From Dioszegia crocea (lineage: Eukaryota > Basidiomycota > Tremellomycetes > Tremellales > Bulleribasidiaceae), in assembly GCA_001600615.1 (NCBI GenBank), contig BCKK01000001.1, positions 721,082 through 785,081 of the forward strand: 64,000 bases of DNA. The letters are read 5' to 3'. Shown here one piece after another: positions 10,491-26,600 of this stretch; positions within the stretch are counted from its first letter, which is position 1; each line of letters begins with the position of its first letter. Under the pieces are notes generated by a model, which saw nothing but the letters and a program-made list of their open reading frames with translations, did no database searches and was not told the origin of the DNA. A program made the position numbers and the translations under genes.

Positions 10491-12578
10491 CTATATCTCC
10501 ATCTCATCAGGAATATCAACCTCCTCCATCTCCTCCTCCTCTTCGTCCTCACCCGCATCCGGGCCTGCCGCCACAGCTGCCCCATCCGCTCCCGCCGCAG
10601 CCAATTTCGCCTTCTTCCGCTTGGTCGCATCTTGCATCTGCCTCTTCTTGGTCCGGAAGACGTGAGAGTCGGGTTCATATCGACCCACAAATCTGCGCCA
10701 TCAGCCAATTGCCCCCAAGTCTACTAGAGGCAGCGGACTTACATTTTCGTAGCATGTAACAGATATCCGCCACTTGCACTTGTGGTCATGAGCGGGTGTG
10801 TCCGACCGGGCAAGACCTGATATGTCCTGGACCAGCTTTCCGTCAGATTGGCGTTCAGGTAACCGGGGTCGAATCGGCAGAACTGGAGTGTTTCGGCTAG
10901 GACCTGAAGGTGTGGGGAGAAGACTGTGATGGTGCCGCTTCCTGCCAAGTAGGGGTAGAGGCGCTGGAGGATGATTATTGGGTTGAGATCAGTGGCTAGT
11001 ATCAATCTACGAGGTCAGTCCATACAACTGGGATCGAATGACAAGACTTACCCGTCCCAGTTGCCCGAATGTAATTCTTGCCGAGTATCATTCAGCTCTT
11101 TAGTCTGGAACATATGTTTTCTCTGCCTCGCGATTGTCTTGGCTTCAGATACAGAAGGCATATCAACCTCTTCAGGAAGCGGGGCTATGACAGATCAGCT
11201 GTTATCCACAGTCGGCCTGGGATGAACTCACGTCGCTCATACTCCTCTCTCGCTTCCATCCAGTTCAACCAAGTCACGCATCCCAACTCCCTCTGTGAGA
11301 AGTTCATCACATTCAGAACTCCCCACGCTGGCGGACTGTCCGATTCCACAAAGCTCATTATCCGCCCTTCGCATCCCATCCGCTCCATCAGGCCTGCAGT
11401 CACCAACCCGCCCGTATCGTCCACGACCATATACCGCCCGCCGGGCCGGACATTGGATAAGGTAAAGAGTTGTGATAGTGTGTCTTCGCGCAGATTTAGA
11501 ATGCTATTGGGCGATCTGGTGAAATAGTGATTGGCCATATTGTGCGCTGAGGGAGATATGGGATGGATAGTTTGCGAGTATCTGGTCATCAGCGATTGTT
11601 CCTCTACTCTTAAGGGAGGAGCCTACTTCTTTTCTTTTCTCTTTCTCCACTTCTCTTTACTGAAATCCGTCTTGAGCTCAAATCGCTCATGTCTAGCAAT
11701 TTGCGCCTTGATCATGTCGTCCGCCGAAATACCCTGCGCTCGCATCTCTGCAATTTCCTCCTGTGTCAACAGCTCCTGTTGGACCATATCCGTATCGTCG
11801 ATGAATTCGTTCGTCTCGGCGATGTCATCTGATCCATTAGCTAATGACATAAACTACCGTGAAAGCACGACTCACCAACAATAGCATCAACCACATCACT
11901 CCGCTTGAGCGGCCGCAGCAGATTGCTCCAACCGGGATTACTCCTAACCTCTCCGGGCGGCTTCACTTCTTTGCCTTTGCCCTTATTCGCCTTCTTTCCC
12001 TTTGCCTGGCCGAAAGACCCATTGCCTGATCCTGAGCCCCGATCCGTGGCTAGTCTCCCTGATGTCTGCGCTGCTGTCTCCCCTTTCGCGCCGTGCTTCC
12101 CAGCAGCTCCGTTGGGTGGGGCTGCATTGGGGTCGGCGTAGACTTGGTACGTGATATCGTAGTGCAGGCCAAGCAGAAGACTGGCGGGGAATGATCCGAA
12201 TTTGCCTAGCTGTACGAGGCTACGAAATCAGCATAGGTCGGGCTCCCACCATCATCAGACGCACCCATCCTTCGAAGCCACAATAGCCTTCACGCTGTCG
12301 CTCGGCAGCTTCAGCAAGACATTGTCGCCCTCCTTGATAGTTGTCAGTCGTCGAAGCATGACTTCCGACATGGGCTCTAATGATGGATCATGTGGATCCA
12401 ATCGCTGATATTTGTTGTCTTTCCGAGGAGCGGTGGCTGGGGCACCCTCTGCTGCTGGCTCTGCTACAGCAGGAGCTGTCGATGGGCCAGCTTCATTTGA
12501 AGCGGTCTGTACAGCAGCCGCGGGAGGAGCTGCTTCCGGGATGGCTGTGTCGTTGCTTGCTGTCGTCTCTGGCTCCAT
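10491..12578 (-). CDS. TRM6: tRNA (adenine-58-N1)-methyltransferase non-catalytic subunit Trm6 (Gcd10)
   Basis: RNA-binding partner of the Trm61 methyltransferase; together they make m1A58 in tRNA, including initiator tRNA, in the nucleus. It starts at ATG 12578 with an Ala/Pro-rich leader, then KEGDNVLLKLPSDSVKAIVA and, across the first intron, LVQLGKFGSFPASLLLGLHY, the hallmark N-terminal block. Further on are RSDVVDAIVDDIAETNEFID-like and LTQEEIAEMRAQGIS segments, the KWRKRKEKK basic patch, the Rossmann-like VRPGGRYMVVDDTGGLVTAG and the C-terminal SRTYQVLPGRTHPLMTTSAS block. The protein ends in a K/R-rich stretch (TKKRQMQDATKRKKAKLAA) and an acidic tail. No methyltransferase SAM motif is expected in this subunit. 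Divergent from RVB2 with only 220 nt between the start codons. Confidence 0.92.
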
Positions 12579-12798
12579 ATTGCTTGCTGAGTATGGGTAT
12601 GGTGGTGGACTGATGTCTTGTGGCTCAGTGGAAATATTGGGTGGTGCCTGAATCTGGCGAGTTTAGCGACAAGAGGGACCGGATAAAAAGGGGTAAATAA
12701 TAAATCTAGCCATCCTCCGCCAACCTCCACTCTGCCTATCTTCACCGTACTTTACCTATACATCCCTCACATATTATACACAAGGCATAGTAGACATC

Positions 12799-14704
<1,906 letters not shown>

Positions 14705-15175
14705 TGGACGGTCATTTCTGGGTTTGAGCGCAGTGGCAGTCTATGTATAGCTGTGTACATGCTGACACGTCTAATGTCTATGCGTTGTGATCGACTTCGA
14801 GCTAGGTGTATGGAGACATGAATTCAGACTGTACCGCGGGAGAGATTCTAGTACCTTCTACACGGTACGCCCTGTCATCCGCTTGTGCCACATCGTATAA
14901 TGCCGAGAATGGCCGGTTTTAGATCCTTTGAGCCCGGACTCGAGTTTCATGTTATCCCTTCTCTAACCCCTTCTGGTGAGTGTGTGTCTCGACGCTCTTG
15001 TCGGGCGAGTAGCCCTATAAAAGTCTTTCTCAAGCCCGTTGCTGCTCTCTTTCATACTCCATCCCCCGCGCGGACATCCATTACTTTACACAAGATCCCT
15101 TCCTTGAGTCCGCAACTCACACCTCATTTACATACTTACTGATCCCTGACAAGCTCTCACGTGATTTTCACCACC
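14705..15175. other. intergenic, RVB2 to histidine phosphatase 2
   Basis: About 470 nt between two genes on the same strand. A CT/AC-rich leader with CACACC-type repeats precedes the ATG at 15176. No gene, RNA or repeat recognised. Confidence 0.5.
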
Positions 15176-16878
15176 ATGGCGCATACCAAGACTTTCACAA
15201 GCACAGGGCCACGCGCGGGTCCGCCCAAGGGCGTATTCATGGGCACGCTTCGGCTCACAGGCGATTCTCGACCACCCGGATCAGTCTCAAATGTCGCTGG
15301 GGGCGGGGAGCTCGCTGAAATATACGACGACGGCGTATTCGGCAAGGGGATCGACGTCGGAGGCATGAATGCTGAGGAGAAGACCGCGTTCCTTCGTGTT
15401 GTTGGAAATACCATGCAGACCCACTTGTCGAAGTATGACCCGTTGCCAAATGTGGCCAACAGCGAGGAGACTGTGACTGAGGGCATCAAGGTAGGTCGAG
15501 CACAACGCCGGTTCTCCCTGGCCTTGATTCTTGTGCTAACGCTCAGTCACTCTTCAAGGGGTCCGAGGGTGAGTAACGGCGCTTAAGTGGCGTAATCGAT
15601 AGCTGATCCTCCAGTGGTGCGAAGAGCAGATGGCGGCTACCTTTCCAAGCTGAAGTTCCGGAATGTGCGACATGCGGAAGGTATGTTAGCCGGTCGTAGT
15701 AAGGAGAGTGATACTGACGATAGCAGGATACCACAACACCGGCGAGCACATTGTGAGTCAACCGAGTATGACCTGAATTTCGGCTGATGGACAGACCGCG
15801 GATGCGCACCTCACTCCACTGGGCAAGCAACAATCCGTCGACATGGGGTTGTTGTACTCTGCCACTGACATGCCCATCTCAGACTTCGACTTTGTCAGTA
15901 CGCTGGTCAGATGCAAAGAGACGCGTGATGGGATCTACAGCTCGCTGAGCCTCGACGCTGCGACCCCGCCCTGCATCCGGACATCCGTGAGATCCGCCGC
16001 TCTGGCTGGGATTATCATATGCTGATCGTTCGCGGGTTTTCCAAGAGAATCCGCACTCCTACATTCGAGGTGTCCCAGGCCCTTCGAGCGTCGATCCGTC
16101 GCTCGTACCCGAAGATGCCATTTTATGGAATGGCAGGAAGGCGGAAGGCCGAGAGGACCTTCTCGCGCCCGTTCTGAACGAGTCCCGAGACCACATGTCT
16201 CACAGGGTCTGGGAGGGACTCGGAACTCTCCTCAAGAGTGCTTCTGTCTACACAGGTCATACTGGGAATGCCGGTAGGATCAGTTGTTCGCATCAGGTGG
16301 TGTGACTAACTATTTTAGCGCCCGTCGTGAACGTCTTTGGGCATGCCGACTACTTCCGAGCTCTCACCACGGGCCTCCGATCCCTCGCCGGAGCGACCTC
16401 AGACGACCAGAGCTGCGGCTACTTCAACACCGAGATCAAGGAATTCGAGGTCTGGGTCGATACCGACAAGGATGGCGTGATCAGTGTCGTGCCCCAAGAC
16501 GACGAGCAAGGCAGCCTGGTCACCTTCGGGAAGGGTATCATTCCTGACTTCGGCGTCGAATACCTTGCCATCCAAGCCAAGGAGCGAACCAGACAGCAGG
16601 AAGTGAGGGATATGATCACCAAGATCTGTGGGGAGCTCAAGATCTCCAACCCCTACGCCGCCAGTCAGCTATCGGCCGATACCGCCAACACACCCGCCGT
16701 CACCAAGTCCGATGGCGGCGCTCTACTCGCCGAACTTCAAGGGACTTTCGACACCTGGCTTCGCTCTCGAAATGGCGACACCAAGTCATCCGGTACCGGC
16801 CAATCCCGCGACACTGAGTTTGCGTCCTCCAACCAGGAAGACACAGCCTTCCCAACCTCGGTCCATGCGCTCTGCTGA
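15176..16878 (+). CDS. histidine phosphatase superfamily protein (phosphoglycerate-mutase-like) 2
   Basis: Predicted histidine phosphatase, substrate unknown. ATG 15176 opens an N-terminal region of about 105 codons (exon 1 to 15489) without a known domain. After several small exons comes the catalytic motif LKFRNVRHAEGYHNTGEHI, then DAHLTPLGKQQSVDMG and DFVSTLVRCKETRDGIYSSL, the typical order of the fold. The frame then changes; an intron with donor GTGAGA at about 15988 and acceptor CCAAGAG at about 16046 joins it to NPHSYIRGVPG. A later exon gives APVVNVFGHADYFRALTTG, whose His should be the second catalytic one. The C-terminal 100 residues are Ser/Thr-rich. Histidine is followed by Ala (RHA) rather than Gly, a common variant. 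The 15988-16046 junction is inferred from frame and needs transcript support. Confidence 0.72.
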
Positions 16879-17465
16879 AGGGCTACGCCAGACCACGCCT
16901 CATTGACTCCACTGTATATATGTCATACCTCTAGAGCTACTATGAGAGGCTTGCCCAATGCATATCAATCTCCAGGAAGACGAGCTGGCTAGCAGCAACG
17001 TGGGACCGTTCCCGTTCTGTGACACTGTCCCAAAGTTGTAGTTTTGGAATAATGTCGCCTGAAGTGACATCCATGCTCTTTCTCTTACTCAGTGAGACAC
17101 AACCATACCACACAAATGTGAAGCTTCTTGAGCACCATATGAGCTCCAATCAAGCCTGCAATCAGCTTTGGAACTCTCCACCTGTTTCCACGCTCACAAC
17201 CTCTCACAACGCATTCCTCGACGTGACGTAAAAGCGGGGCTCCGGGTTCTGCAGCTTAGGCGCATCAAGCATCGCCCCTCTAAAGCAAGTCCATGTCCCA
17301 TATCGATCAGCACTTTACCCAGTCTCGCATTCAGACGAGCTTTGAATCTCTGCTTCAGTAGGCGTGGAGAAATATGCGATTATACGGGTCCTTACACTCG
17401 ACTGCCTGTCCAAAAATCGACTTGAGAGGGGTTTAGAATTATCCTGGCCGGACCCTGTTGGCAAG
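16879..17465. other. intergenic upstream of kinesin-3
   Basis: About 590 nt between genes on the same strand. Short open frames up to about 85 codons overlap each other and show no domain. No RNA gene or repeat recognised. It should contain the kinesin promoter. Confidence 0.45.
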
Positions 17466-20400
17466 ATGTCGGGCGGGAATATCAAGGTCGTAGTAAGGTG
17501 AAGTCGACCACTTCTATCTCTTCCAGATCTTGCTGACTCTTTCAGATGCCGGCCACTGAATACCCGCGGTATGTACAGGGTTCTCGAAGGATAGCGAAGG
17601 TAACGCTAATCTAAGCAGAGTTGACGAGGGGGGCGAAGGGGTTAATCCGGATGGAAGGCTCGCAGACTATTTTGGATCCTCCAGACCAGGCAACTTCGAG
17701 TCGAGCGGCAGGCAAGAAGCCCATGGTGTTCTCCTTCGGTAAGCCTGTCGCTGGAGGTACCAAAGGACTGCTGAGTAAAACGCTAATCAATTCAGATAAG
17801 TCCTATTGGTCTGCAGGCTCCAGAGATGATTCCGACTACGCCAGCCAGAGCACCTTGTATGATGATCTAGGTGTTGAGCTTCTGGACCACTCTTTTGACG
17901 GGTTCAATACTTGTATCTTTGCCTGTGAGTCCGTCTTGTGATCAGCGAGGAACACCGCTAATCAAGGTAGATGGCCAAACTGGAAGTGGAAAGAGTTGTG
18001 CGTATTACCTGTCTCACTACGCCATATTGGTCGCGCTGACAGATAGACTCAATGATGGGCTGTTAGTACTCGTCAGCTACAACTTGAGAGAGATGCTGAG
18101 GACAGATGGCGCGGATAAGGGTATCATACCCCTCACCACTTTCGAGCTGTTCAACCGGGTCGGATCGAGAACGAAGGAGACGCCAAATCTTTCTTACACC
18201 GTTGAGGTGTCTTACATTGAGATCTACAACGAGAAGTAAGCTCTGCGTAGACTTGCGTTGACAGTGTAGAGTAAGAGATCTGCTCAATCCACGAAACAAG
18301 GGCAATCTCCGGGTACGGGAGCACCCGTCGCTCGGGCCGTATGTCGAAGATCTCAGCCGGCTGGTTGTCGAGGACTATGGACAGATGATGACTCTGATGG
18401 ACGAGGGAAATAAGGTATGTGTCATCACTCGCTAGCATTGGAGGCGCTGACAACTAGGCTCGGACTGTCGCATCCACCAACATGAACGAGACCTCTTCGC
18501 GTTCACATGCCGTCTTCACTGTGATCGTACGTTCCCCATATGAGTGAAGCTGACTCCATGCAGCTCACTCAGAAACGGCTTGATCCCTTGACCAACATGA
18601 CTGGCGAGAAAGTCTCGAAGATCTCGCTTGTCGATCTCGCTGGGTCCGAGCGGCAAGCGTCGACCGGAGCGACGGGCACGAGGTTGAAGGAGGGCGCCAA
18701 CATCAACAAATCTCTCACTACACTCGGCAAAGTCATTGCTGCTCTAGCATCCGCCAGCTCTGACAAGAAGAAACGGAAAGACGACCACGTCCCTTATCGT
18801 GACTCGGTCCTTACCTGGCTACTCAAGGAATCTCTCGGAGGCAATTCAAAAACCGCCATGATTGCCGCCATATCCCCAGCCGATTACGAGGAGACCCTTT
18901 CGACTCTACGGTACGCGGATGCAGCGAAGAAGATCGAGACACACGCGGTGGTCAATGAGGATCCGAACGCTAAGCTCATTCGAGAGCTAAAGGAGGAGCT
19001 CGACTTACTGCGCTCGCGCATCTCGGCTGGAGTGTCGGATGAAGCAGAGTACGACCCCTCGGTTCCGATGGAGAAGCAGATGGTGACATTCCGTACGAAG
19101 GATGGCGAGGTGCGAAAGGTATCCAAGCTGGAGCTGCAAGATCAGCTGCAGGCCAGTGAGAAGTTGATGGAGGGGTTGAATCAGACTTGGGAGGAGAAGA
19201 TGGAGCAGACGAGAGCGATTCACACTGAGCGAGAAAAGGCACTGGAAGAGATGGGAATCAGTATCGATAAGGATGTGAGTAGCCGTTCCAGATCCGGGCT
19301 AACCAGTGTAGATGGTCGGAGTGCATGCACCTCAGAGGCATCCATCTTTGGTGAATCTCAATGAAGGTGGGTCTCTAGCAAAGTATGATTTCGAGCCAAA
19401 CTGACTAATCAGATCCTCTGATGTCCGAGGTTAGTGCTTCTTGACCTCACTGAGAGGAGTTTGCTGACCTGCAGTGCCTTGTATATCAACTCAAGCCGGG
19501 AGCCACGATAGCTGGCAGCCCAGATACAGCATCCGCCCAGATCCGTCTTTCCGGGACCCACATTCTACCCGAGCACTGCACTTTCACCAATGATTCCGGC
19601 GTGGTATCAGTCACAGCTGTTGACGAGGCTCGGATATTCGTCAATGGCAAGCGCATATCCGCCAACACGGCTGTACGCCTGTTGAATGGATTCCGCGTCA
19701 TCCTGGGCGACTTCCATGTCTTCCGGTTCAATGATCCCGCTGCCGTCCGGAAGGAGAGACAGCAGATGGCAACGAGTGCGAGTATGGAGGGGATCAGTGG
19801 TGAAGCGACTCCTGGAACTCAACCCGATAGCATATCAGGAGGAGCGGGAGAAATGATGGATTGGAATGCGGCCAGAAGGGAGATGGCGGATATCGAAAAG
19901 CTTGGAGATCAAGATCTGGATAAGTTGTTTGATGACATCGTAAGTCGAATACTGGCATTGAGGCTGAGCTACGTAGATGAAAGTCCGAACGCTCAGAGCG
20001 AAACGGCCAGATAGCAGATACGACCTCGCCGCTGATGCGGACTCGCGCTTCCAGACACCCTCTCAACCTGATGAATCCATCGACACGCTCGGCAATCCCT
20101 GGATGAGGACCATGGAAACGACCATGACGTCCACCAGTATTGGAACACCATACCAGGCGGTGATACCTGACAACGACATCAAGATAGTAGAGGCGACCGA
20201 GGGGGATAAGAAGGTGATGGATCAGGCGGCGGAAGATTCGGCGCTCGAACAGCAGCATTTGACAAAGCAGCTCAAGACGCTGGCGCAGGAGGTGAAGCGG
20301 ATCCGATCTCAAGCTGCTAAGGCCAGAACGCTGGAACAGTTTGCTGTCGAGCCTGCAAATTGGACGGCAAGGGAATTGCGGCTTGTCAAAGGGGCGATCG

Positions 20401-22926
20401 GAAAGTGGAGAGGATTGCGAGGTTTTGCCATAGCTGAGCAAATCTTGTGCGGTGCGGTCGGCTTGCGGGAGGCGAATGTCATTGCGTGAGTTTGATTGGA
20501 AGAGCGGAGCTGACGGAAGTACCCAGATGGACAAGCGTGTATCATACAACTTCTTGGTGACCGACGGACCCATTCCTACCTCATCACTTGATGGCCTCAG
20601 CGGAGTGGTGGAATTTGAGGATGTCTCCAGCGCTGGCGACGTCGAAGCTGGAGCCCGTCTCATGGTCAAGGTGGTCGATCGCAGTGCAAGCGGTACGTAC
20701 ACACCGAGATAACAAGCTGACCTATAGCTGTCTATGCTTGGGATTCACCACGCTTCTCGACACAATTCACTCGCATGAAGCAGGTTTACGCCCATCGAGA
20801 CAAACCGGGCTACGCGCAGCATTTCAAGGTTGACGAACCCTTTGTCGATAAGCCTGCACCTTCCTTTTCCTTCGTCGGAGCCGCTCGAGTACCCTTACGT
20901 CTACTCGTCAATCGCATCTCCTCCACTGTCAATATACCCATCCTCTGCCCATACACAGCCGAGGCGATTGGGTCTTGTCGTGTCGATCTCCACATACCTA
21001 CCCACGACCAATCCTCATCCGGTCTGACTAGTGCAGACTCGGTCTGCGGTCCCCTGCTGGACACCGTCGAGATCGGCGATAGACTATCTATATCGCTCAC
21101 GGTGGATGCTATCCGAGGGCCGTCATCGGCTGATTTCGCGTTGGTCCATGCCCAAACTCGCTTGACCAGCCTGCTAGGCGAAGGGATCTCCTCCGAAGAT
21201 ACCTTTGCGTCAATGCCCGTCGATCTCAATCGCTCCTCCATCACGAGCCTATCCCTGCGCAAGACCATATCTGTCGTCATCACCTCAGATATCCTGCGCC
21301 ATTTTGACACGTCTTCGGCCAGTATCGACTTTTTCGCCAAGGTCACACCGGAATATCTCGATCGGCTCGAGAGGTGGGACCGGCGAAGGGAAGATGATGC
21401 TCCTATGTCAGTGCCCAGTACCCCGCTGCGTCCAATTACGGACCAGCGACCTGGTATGCGGCGGAACGAAACCGACTTTATCGGACCGGAACATCACGAT
21501 ATCCTCGCTTCCGTTGAAATCCTCGAAATGTCCATGAGCGGAGAGTACGTACCGGCCGATGTGTCGGATGAGACGTTCCAGCTGCACCAAGGGCTGCAAC
21601 GGCGGATAGGTATCAATGTACACCATACTTCTGGTCGTGCTTTGCCTTGGACTCGGTTCAGCCATATCAGCACTGGCGATATCCGAGTTGCGACGAAGGG
21701 GGTGGTGGAGAGCGTCAGTAAGCCGGAGGTGGAAATGAAGGTCGTCGGAGATCTGTATTTCGCTTTTGATGGCACGACCACTCTCAAGGGGAGTGGGACG
21801 TGGGATACTGCATCTCACGATACGGTCCATCTCAATCGGCGGACACCGAATGATCAGCAAATCCTAGTCCGGCTAGTGATCATGGTGGACGTCGAGAATC
21901 TTGACGAACCCGCCACACTCTCGCTCGATCTCCCCATCCGGGTCCTAGACCGGGACGCTCGTCGATCGAGCTACAAATTCTGGTCCGCTGCCAAGGTCTA
22001 CCCATCCATCACGGCCATCTTCGGTATCGATCTCACTCCACCCCTTGCTCAGTCTGCCTCAGACTTATGGAGGTTGGACACTGCGCGGAAACATGTGCCT
22101 GGGGAGGAAGTGCTTGATGGTTGGAAACCTCGGAGTTTGAGCTTGATGGAAGACTTTGAGAGGCTGAAGGGGACTGCAAGGCGGATGGGGGATGTACAGG
22201 CTACGAAGGCAGTGCTGGAGCTGGTTGGGGAGATAGGCGAGCGCGGGGATCGGTGCGAGGGCGGAGCAGTGTTGGAAAGGTGTGTAGGACTATGGCAGAA
22301 GGCAATGGAGCAACGTGTGAGAGTGAGTATCTTCGCCGAATTGACGAGATGGTTAATTGATAGCTGACCAGGTAGATCGACGTCAAGCGAGACAGCCCGG
22401 AGGAGACGGAAGTAGCGCGGAAACTGAGGAGGTTGTTACCTGATCTCCAGCCCAAACTTGTGCCGACTATAGTCAAGGTCCGGAAGACGTGAGTCTCGAT
22501 ATTCACTCTGAAAGTAGAACAAAGCTGATCTTGTAGCGAAAGCTTGATCAAGGCGGGCTTGCTTATGATACTACGGAACTCTCAGACCAATACTTGGGAC
22601 AAGTTGACCTTTGCCCTTAGACGGTATGTGCTACGATTGTTTCACTTGCTAATGGACAGACCTTACCTTCTCCTTCATCCCTCGACAGCTCATCGAGAGA
22701 TACAGATCATCAATCTCACCCAAGCACATGCCGTCCCTAGTCCCGACGTGGAGCAGCTGCTAGAGGTGAGTAGCCCATAGCCTATTGACATTGCTCCTAC
22801 TGACTTTCACAGCGCCGCTTTGCCTTTACCATATTCACCCCTAGCAATTCTTTCATCCTGCAGGCGCCCAATCAGAAGGAGATGTCAGAGTGGATATCAG
22901 TCATTTCAGCAACGAGCGAGGTGTGA
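17466..22926 (+). CDS. kinesin-3 family motor (Unc104/KIF1-type) with FHA and C-terminal PH domain
   Basis: Plus-end-directed microtubule motor of the kinesin-3 class, which in fungi moves early endosomes and vesicles. Many exons. The motor domain starts at [20 protein letters not shown]; motifs are [15 protein letters not shown] (P-loop, rebuilt over two introns near 18000-18110), [11 protein letters not shown] (switch I), VDLAGSERQ (switch II) and a Lys-rich loop-12 insertion [17 protein letters not shown] that is typical of kinesin-3. [20 protein letters not shown] closes the motor, then a short coiled coil. The FHA domain follows, with the family-typical [20 protein letters not shown] (19.3-19.45 kb) and [11 protein letters not shown]. 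The middle (20.7-22.4 kb, one long exon) matches the KIF1 stalk region. The end is a PH domain ([14 protein letters not shown] ... [11 protein letters not shown]), which binds phosphoinositides in relatives. This domain order identifies Unc104/KIF1A-like motors. Confidence 0.93.
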
Positions 22927-23639
22927 GAGATCGGACATTCTGGGCATGCTGCATCGCTCCCACCCACTACTTGTATATACGACGGACAATCACTTGGTTA
23001 ATGAGACAGTCTTCATAGAGTATGTACATAATTGGGTAATGGCAGAGTATGGATGGAGGCCTCGGCATGCAAGTGCCACAAGGCAACTGCCACTGCCACA
23101 CTCAGACAAAACGCTGCTTCGGTTCGGCCCGGTGCACGAGCCCCTGATCAGTGATCACCCTTTCCCCTTATGGGACGTCTGCCTTCTCCTGTGTCATCAA
23201 AGGACAGTGGAAAAGGGGTGTGCTAACGCGCAGCGCTGAGCGGAGTGATGTATTCCATACACGCCGTATGCGTGATGTACCTACAGGAGGGGTGAAGTCG
23301 GAGGGGAACAGGGTTGGCAAGGGGGCTCGAGCTTAGTTTGGGCGCGAAGTATCAGAGGATGCCGCATGATCCACGTCAATGTCTAGCGAGTCTAGTCGGT
23401 GCACTGTACTCTGTCCTGCACCTGTATAAATCACTCTGTACATCACAAGGCAGCTCCAAGTTTGAAGTCAGCAAGGTACAACAGAAACGCCGCAGACCGG
23501 GCCCTTTTTATCTCGCGAACACTCAGTACCCTCTGCCTTTCCCACTTCCTCCCTCCATATCCGCTGCAACGGTATCGACAGCCCATCGCCGCCGACGCTG
23601 ACGCCGACGACCTGAGCAGCCGCCAAACATATCATCTTG
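22927..23639. other. intergenic, promoter of LAMMER kinase
   Basis: About 710 nt with no supported gene. A TATAAA element lies at 23425-23430, roughly 210 nt before the ATG, followed by a CT-rich leader. The long leader fits a regulated kinase gene. No RNA gene or repeat recognised. Confidence 0.5.
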
Positions 23640-26600
23640 ATGAGCCACTATCCGAATCACACTTCCCCACCTAATAATCACAACGCCGATTCCGAGGTTG
23701 ATACCCAATCACACCCCGCAGCCAACGAGTACGCCCGACACAGTAGGGTGAACAGTAATCCCCACTACCACTCGGCTGGCCAGAATCCATACTACGACGC
23801 CAGCGGATACGCTCATAACGGCGCCGGCGGCAGTGGCTTCGTTGCTCCACGACCCCAGTCTCGACCTGGCTCCGCTTCTCGTCCACCCCACCTCACCCTC
23901 CCACCCGTATACAATCCTAACCTTCATTCTCGCCCTGGCCCCTTTCCCTTGCCATCCCCATCTTACCTCTCTCCATTAGGACAGCCTTCACAGCACTCCC
24001 AGTCGTTTGGTTCTTACCATACGGCTGGCCTATCCTCTCCATCAACATCCTCAGCTTCCGCGCGAGAAAAACACCGCCCAAGTCCGTTATCCGCCCCACC
24101 TTCACGTCCCTTATCAGCCACATACAACACCTACGACTCGAGTAATCCATCACTGTCATCCAGCAGTGCTCTTCCGGTTTACTACCACTACGTCTCCCCT
24201 CCTGCTGCAAGCTCCCCTCACACACCAGGATTCTTACACCCATCCAACCCCCTTTCGGCCTCGACATCTTCTTCCATCGGTATCGAACGTGCTCTCAGGA
24301 GCCCACATCCACCCCTCACTGCAGGTCTCTCTGCTCCCCACATTTGGCCTCCTCCCTTGCCGGCTGACCGATCGCCACTCCCATTTCCTCTCGCCTCCGC
24401 TCGCCCATACCATTCTTCACCTTTGACCGAACTTGCTTCGATCCCACCTCCAAGTCGCATCAGCCCGATAATCCCGCAACCGCCTTTATTGCATTCTCAA
24501 TCACACCACTATCCACAATCTTCTCGATTACCCTTCAACTTCCCCTTCCCCGTACCGCAATCATCTTCATCATCGAATAATCTCCCTTACCTACCCCACA
24601 TCAATAATACCGAATTCCAAATCCCCGCCTTCCCAGGCTCTCCCCCTCTGGACATCTTACCTCCCCTTCGATTCAATTACTCGGCATCTCCGCCGACATA
24701 TCCCAACCTCCCTCAGACCGCCATGCCTCGCGTCATGCAGGTGGCCACTCGGACCAATCATATGGCTGCAACACCAACGTCCACGGTTCAAACGGTCTCG
24801 TCAACTGCGTCGGGTAGTAGGCGGAAATCTGGCGCATCCACTTCTGGGAAAGCCATGGGATGGACGATGGAGCAGACCTATGACTCGACAGGGGCTAGGA
24901 AGGAGATTATAGTAATTGAAGACTCTAATACTCCAGATCGCATCCCCCGGAAAAGGACTAGGGCGATGGCAGCAGCGGAGGCGGCTGCAGAGGAAGCTGC
25001 GAACGGCAAGGTGAACGGGAGCGTTGCGAGTAGTAGCGTCACTGGTGCAGGGGGCAGTGGGAAGAAGAGGAAGGTCGTAGCAAGCAGCGAAGCAAGCGTC
25101 AAGAAGGCCAAGGGGAAGGCTGCGGGGGTGAGTCTTCGGGATCATTTGCCTCTACAAACGGCTGACATATCAGACATCACAGTCTTCCTACGCGGCACCC
25201 ATAGTGCAACCTAGAGCGCCAGCACCAGTGCAAGCGCCAACGGGTACCCATCCACCATGGGACGATCCAGAAGGGCATTACATCGTGAAGCCTGATGACG
25301 TTATCGGAGGCAGATGTGAGTCCTTGACTGTAGATAGCTTCATTAGCCTTGGATCAGGCTGACGTTGTCAGACAAGATTGTTCGGCTGCTTGGCCAAGGA
25401 ACCTTTGGCAAGGTCGTCGAAGCGCGGCATATCGAATCAAGGCGGAAAGTCGCAATCAAAATTATCCGCGCTGTGCAGAAATACCGAGATGCCAGCAAGA
25501 TCGAGATCCGAGTATTGGAGACGCTCAAGAAATACGATGCTAGGAATGACAAGTGAGTTTGATTGCCCATGCTTCACATGACCTGAGCTGAACGATTCCC
25601 AGCAAGTGTATCCATCTCGAAGAATACTTTGACTTCCGGAGTCATCCATGTCTCGTGTCGGAGCTGTACGGGATGAGTGTATTCGATTTCCTCAAGCAGA
25701 ATGGGTTCCAACCATTCCCGGAGAAGCATATACAGGACTTCGCAAAGAGCTTGCTCAAGAGCGTACAATGTGAGTCATGCCCATTGCCATCGGCCAGGAC
25801 GGCACGTCGCTGATGCCTTGCAGTCTTACATTCGCTGAAGTTGGTTCATACCGATCTGAAACCGGAGAACATCCTACTTGTGGGAAATGAGGCTTTGCAA
25901 GTGGGAGAGCGCGTAAGTTCCACTTCATCATACGACATACGGAGCAGGACATCAAATGACTGAATAGGTAAAGAATGCTAAATCCAAGCGGATCCTGCGC
26001 AATACCGATATCCGACTTATCGATTTTGGATCTGCTACTTTTGAGGACGAGTATCACTCATCTGTAGTGTCGACTCGGCATTACAGAGCGCCCGAGATCA
26101 TACTAGGTAAGTTTTGCTCCTACGTTCGGCGCGGTCAGCTAATGCCTCAGGCATGAGCTGGTCTTATCCCTGCGACATATTCTCAATAGGCTGTATCCTC
26201 GTTGAGTTCTTCACTGGCGACGCGCTATTCCAGACGCACGACAATCTGGAACACCTCGCTATGATGGAGGTGGTGATGGGCAAGATGTCAACCAAGATGA
26301 TTGACCGTGGAAAGTGGGTGGCTCTCAGTCGCGATGGACAGTATCTGATGTGTTCAGGGCAAAGAAACCAGAATTCTTCCGGAACAACAAGATCGATTAT
26401 CCAAATCCGAGCGTGTCAAAGTCAAGTCGGAGGTTTGTCAAGGGGTTAAAGCATCTAAAGGACATCATCGCACCTAATTCTCAGCACAACAAGCTATTGT
26501 AAGTCCTCCTGGCGATGAATGGCGGACACAAGCTGATCATCAGCCTGGACTTGATCATCCGCATGCTCGACTTTGACCCAGAGATGCGAATGACTGTTTC

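Noticed and set aside
19794..20702. 302-codon minus-strand frame inside the kinesin gene
   Set aside because: Long, but antisense to conserved kinesin-3 exons and without any domain.
23709..24460. Long minus-strand frames opposite the LAMMER kinase first exon
   Set aside because: They arise from low-complexity Ser/Pro codons on the + strand and have no domain.
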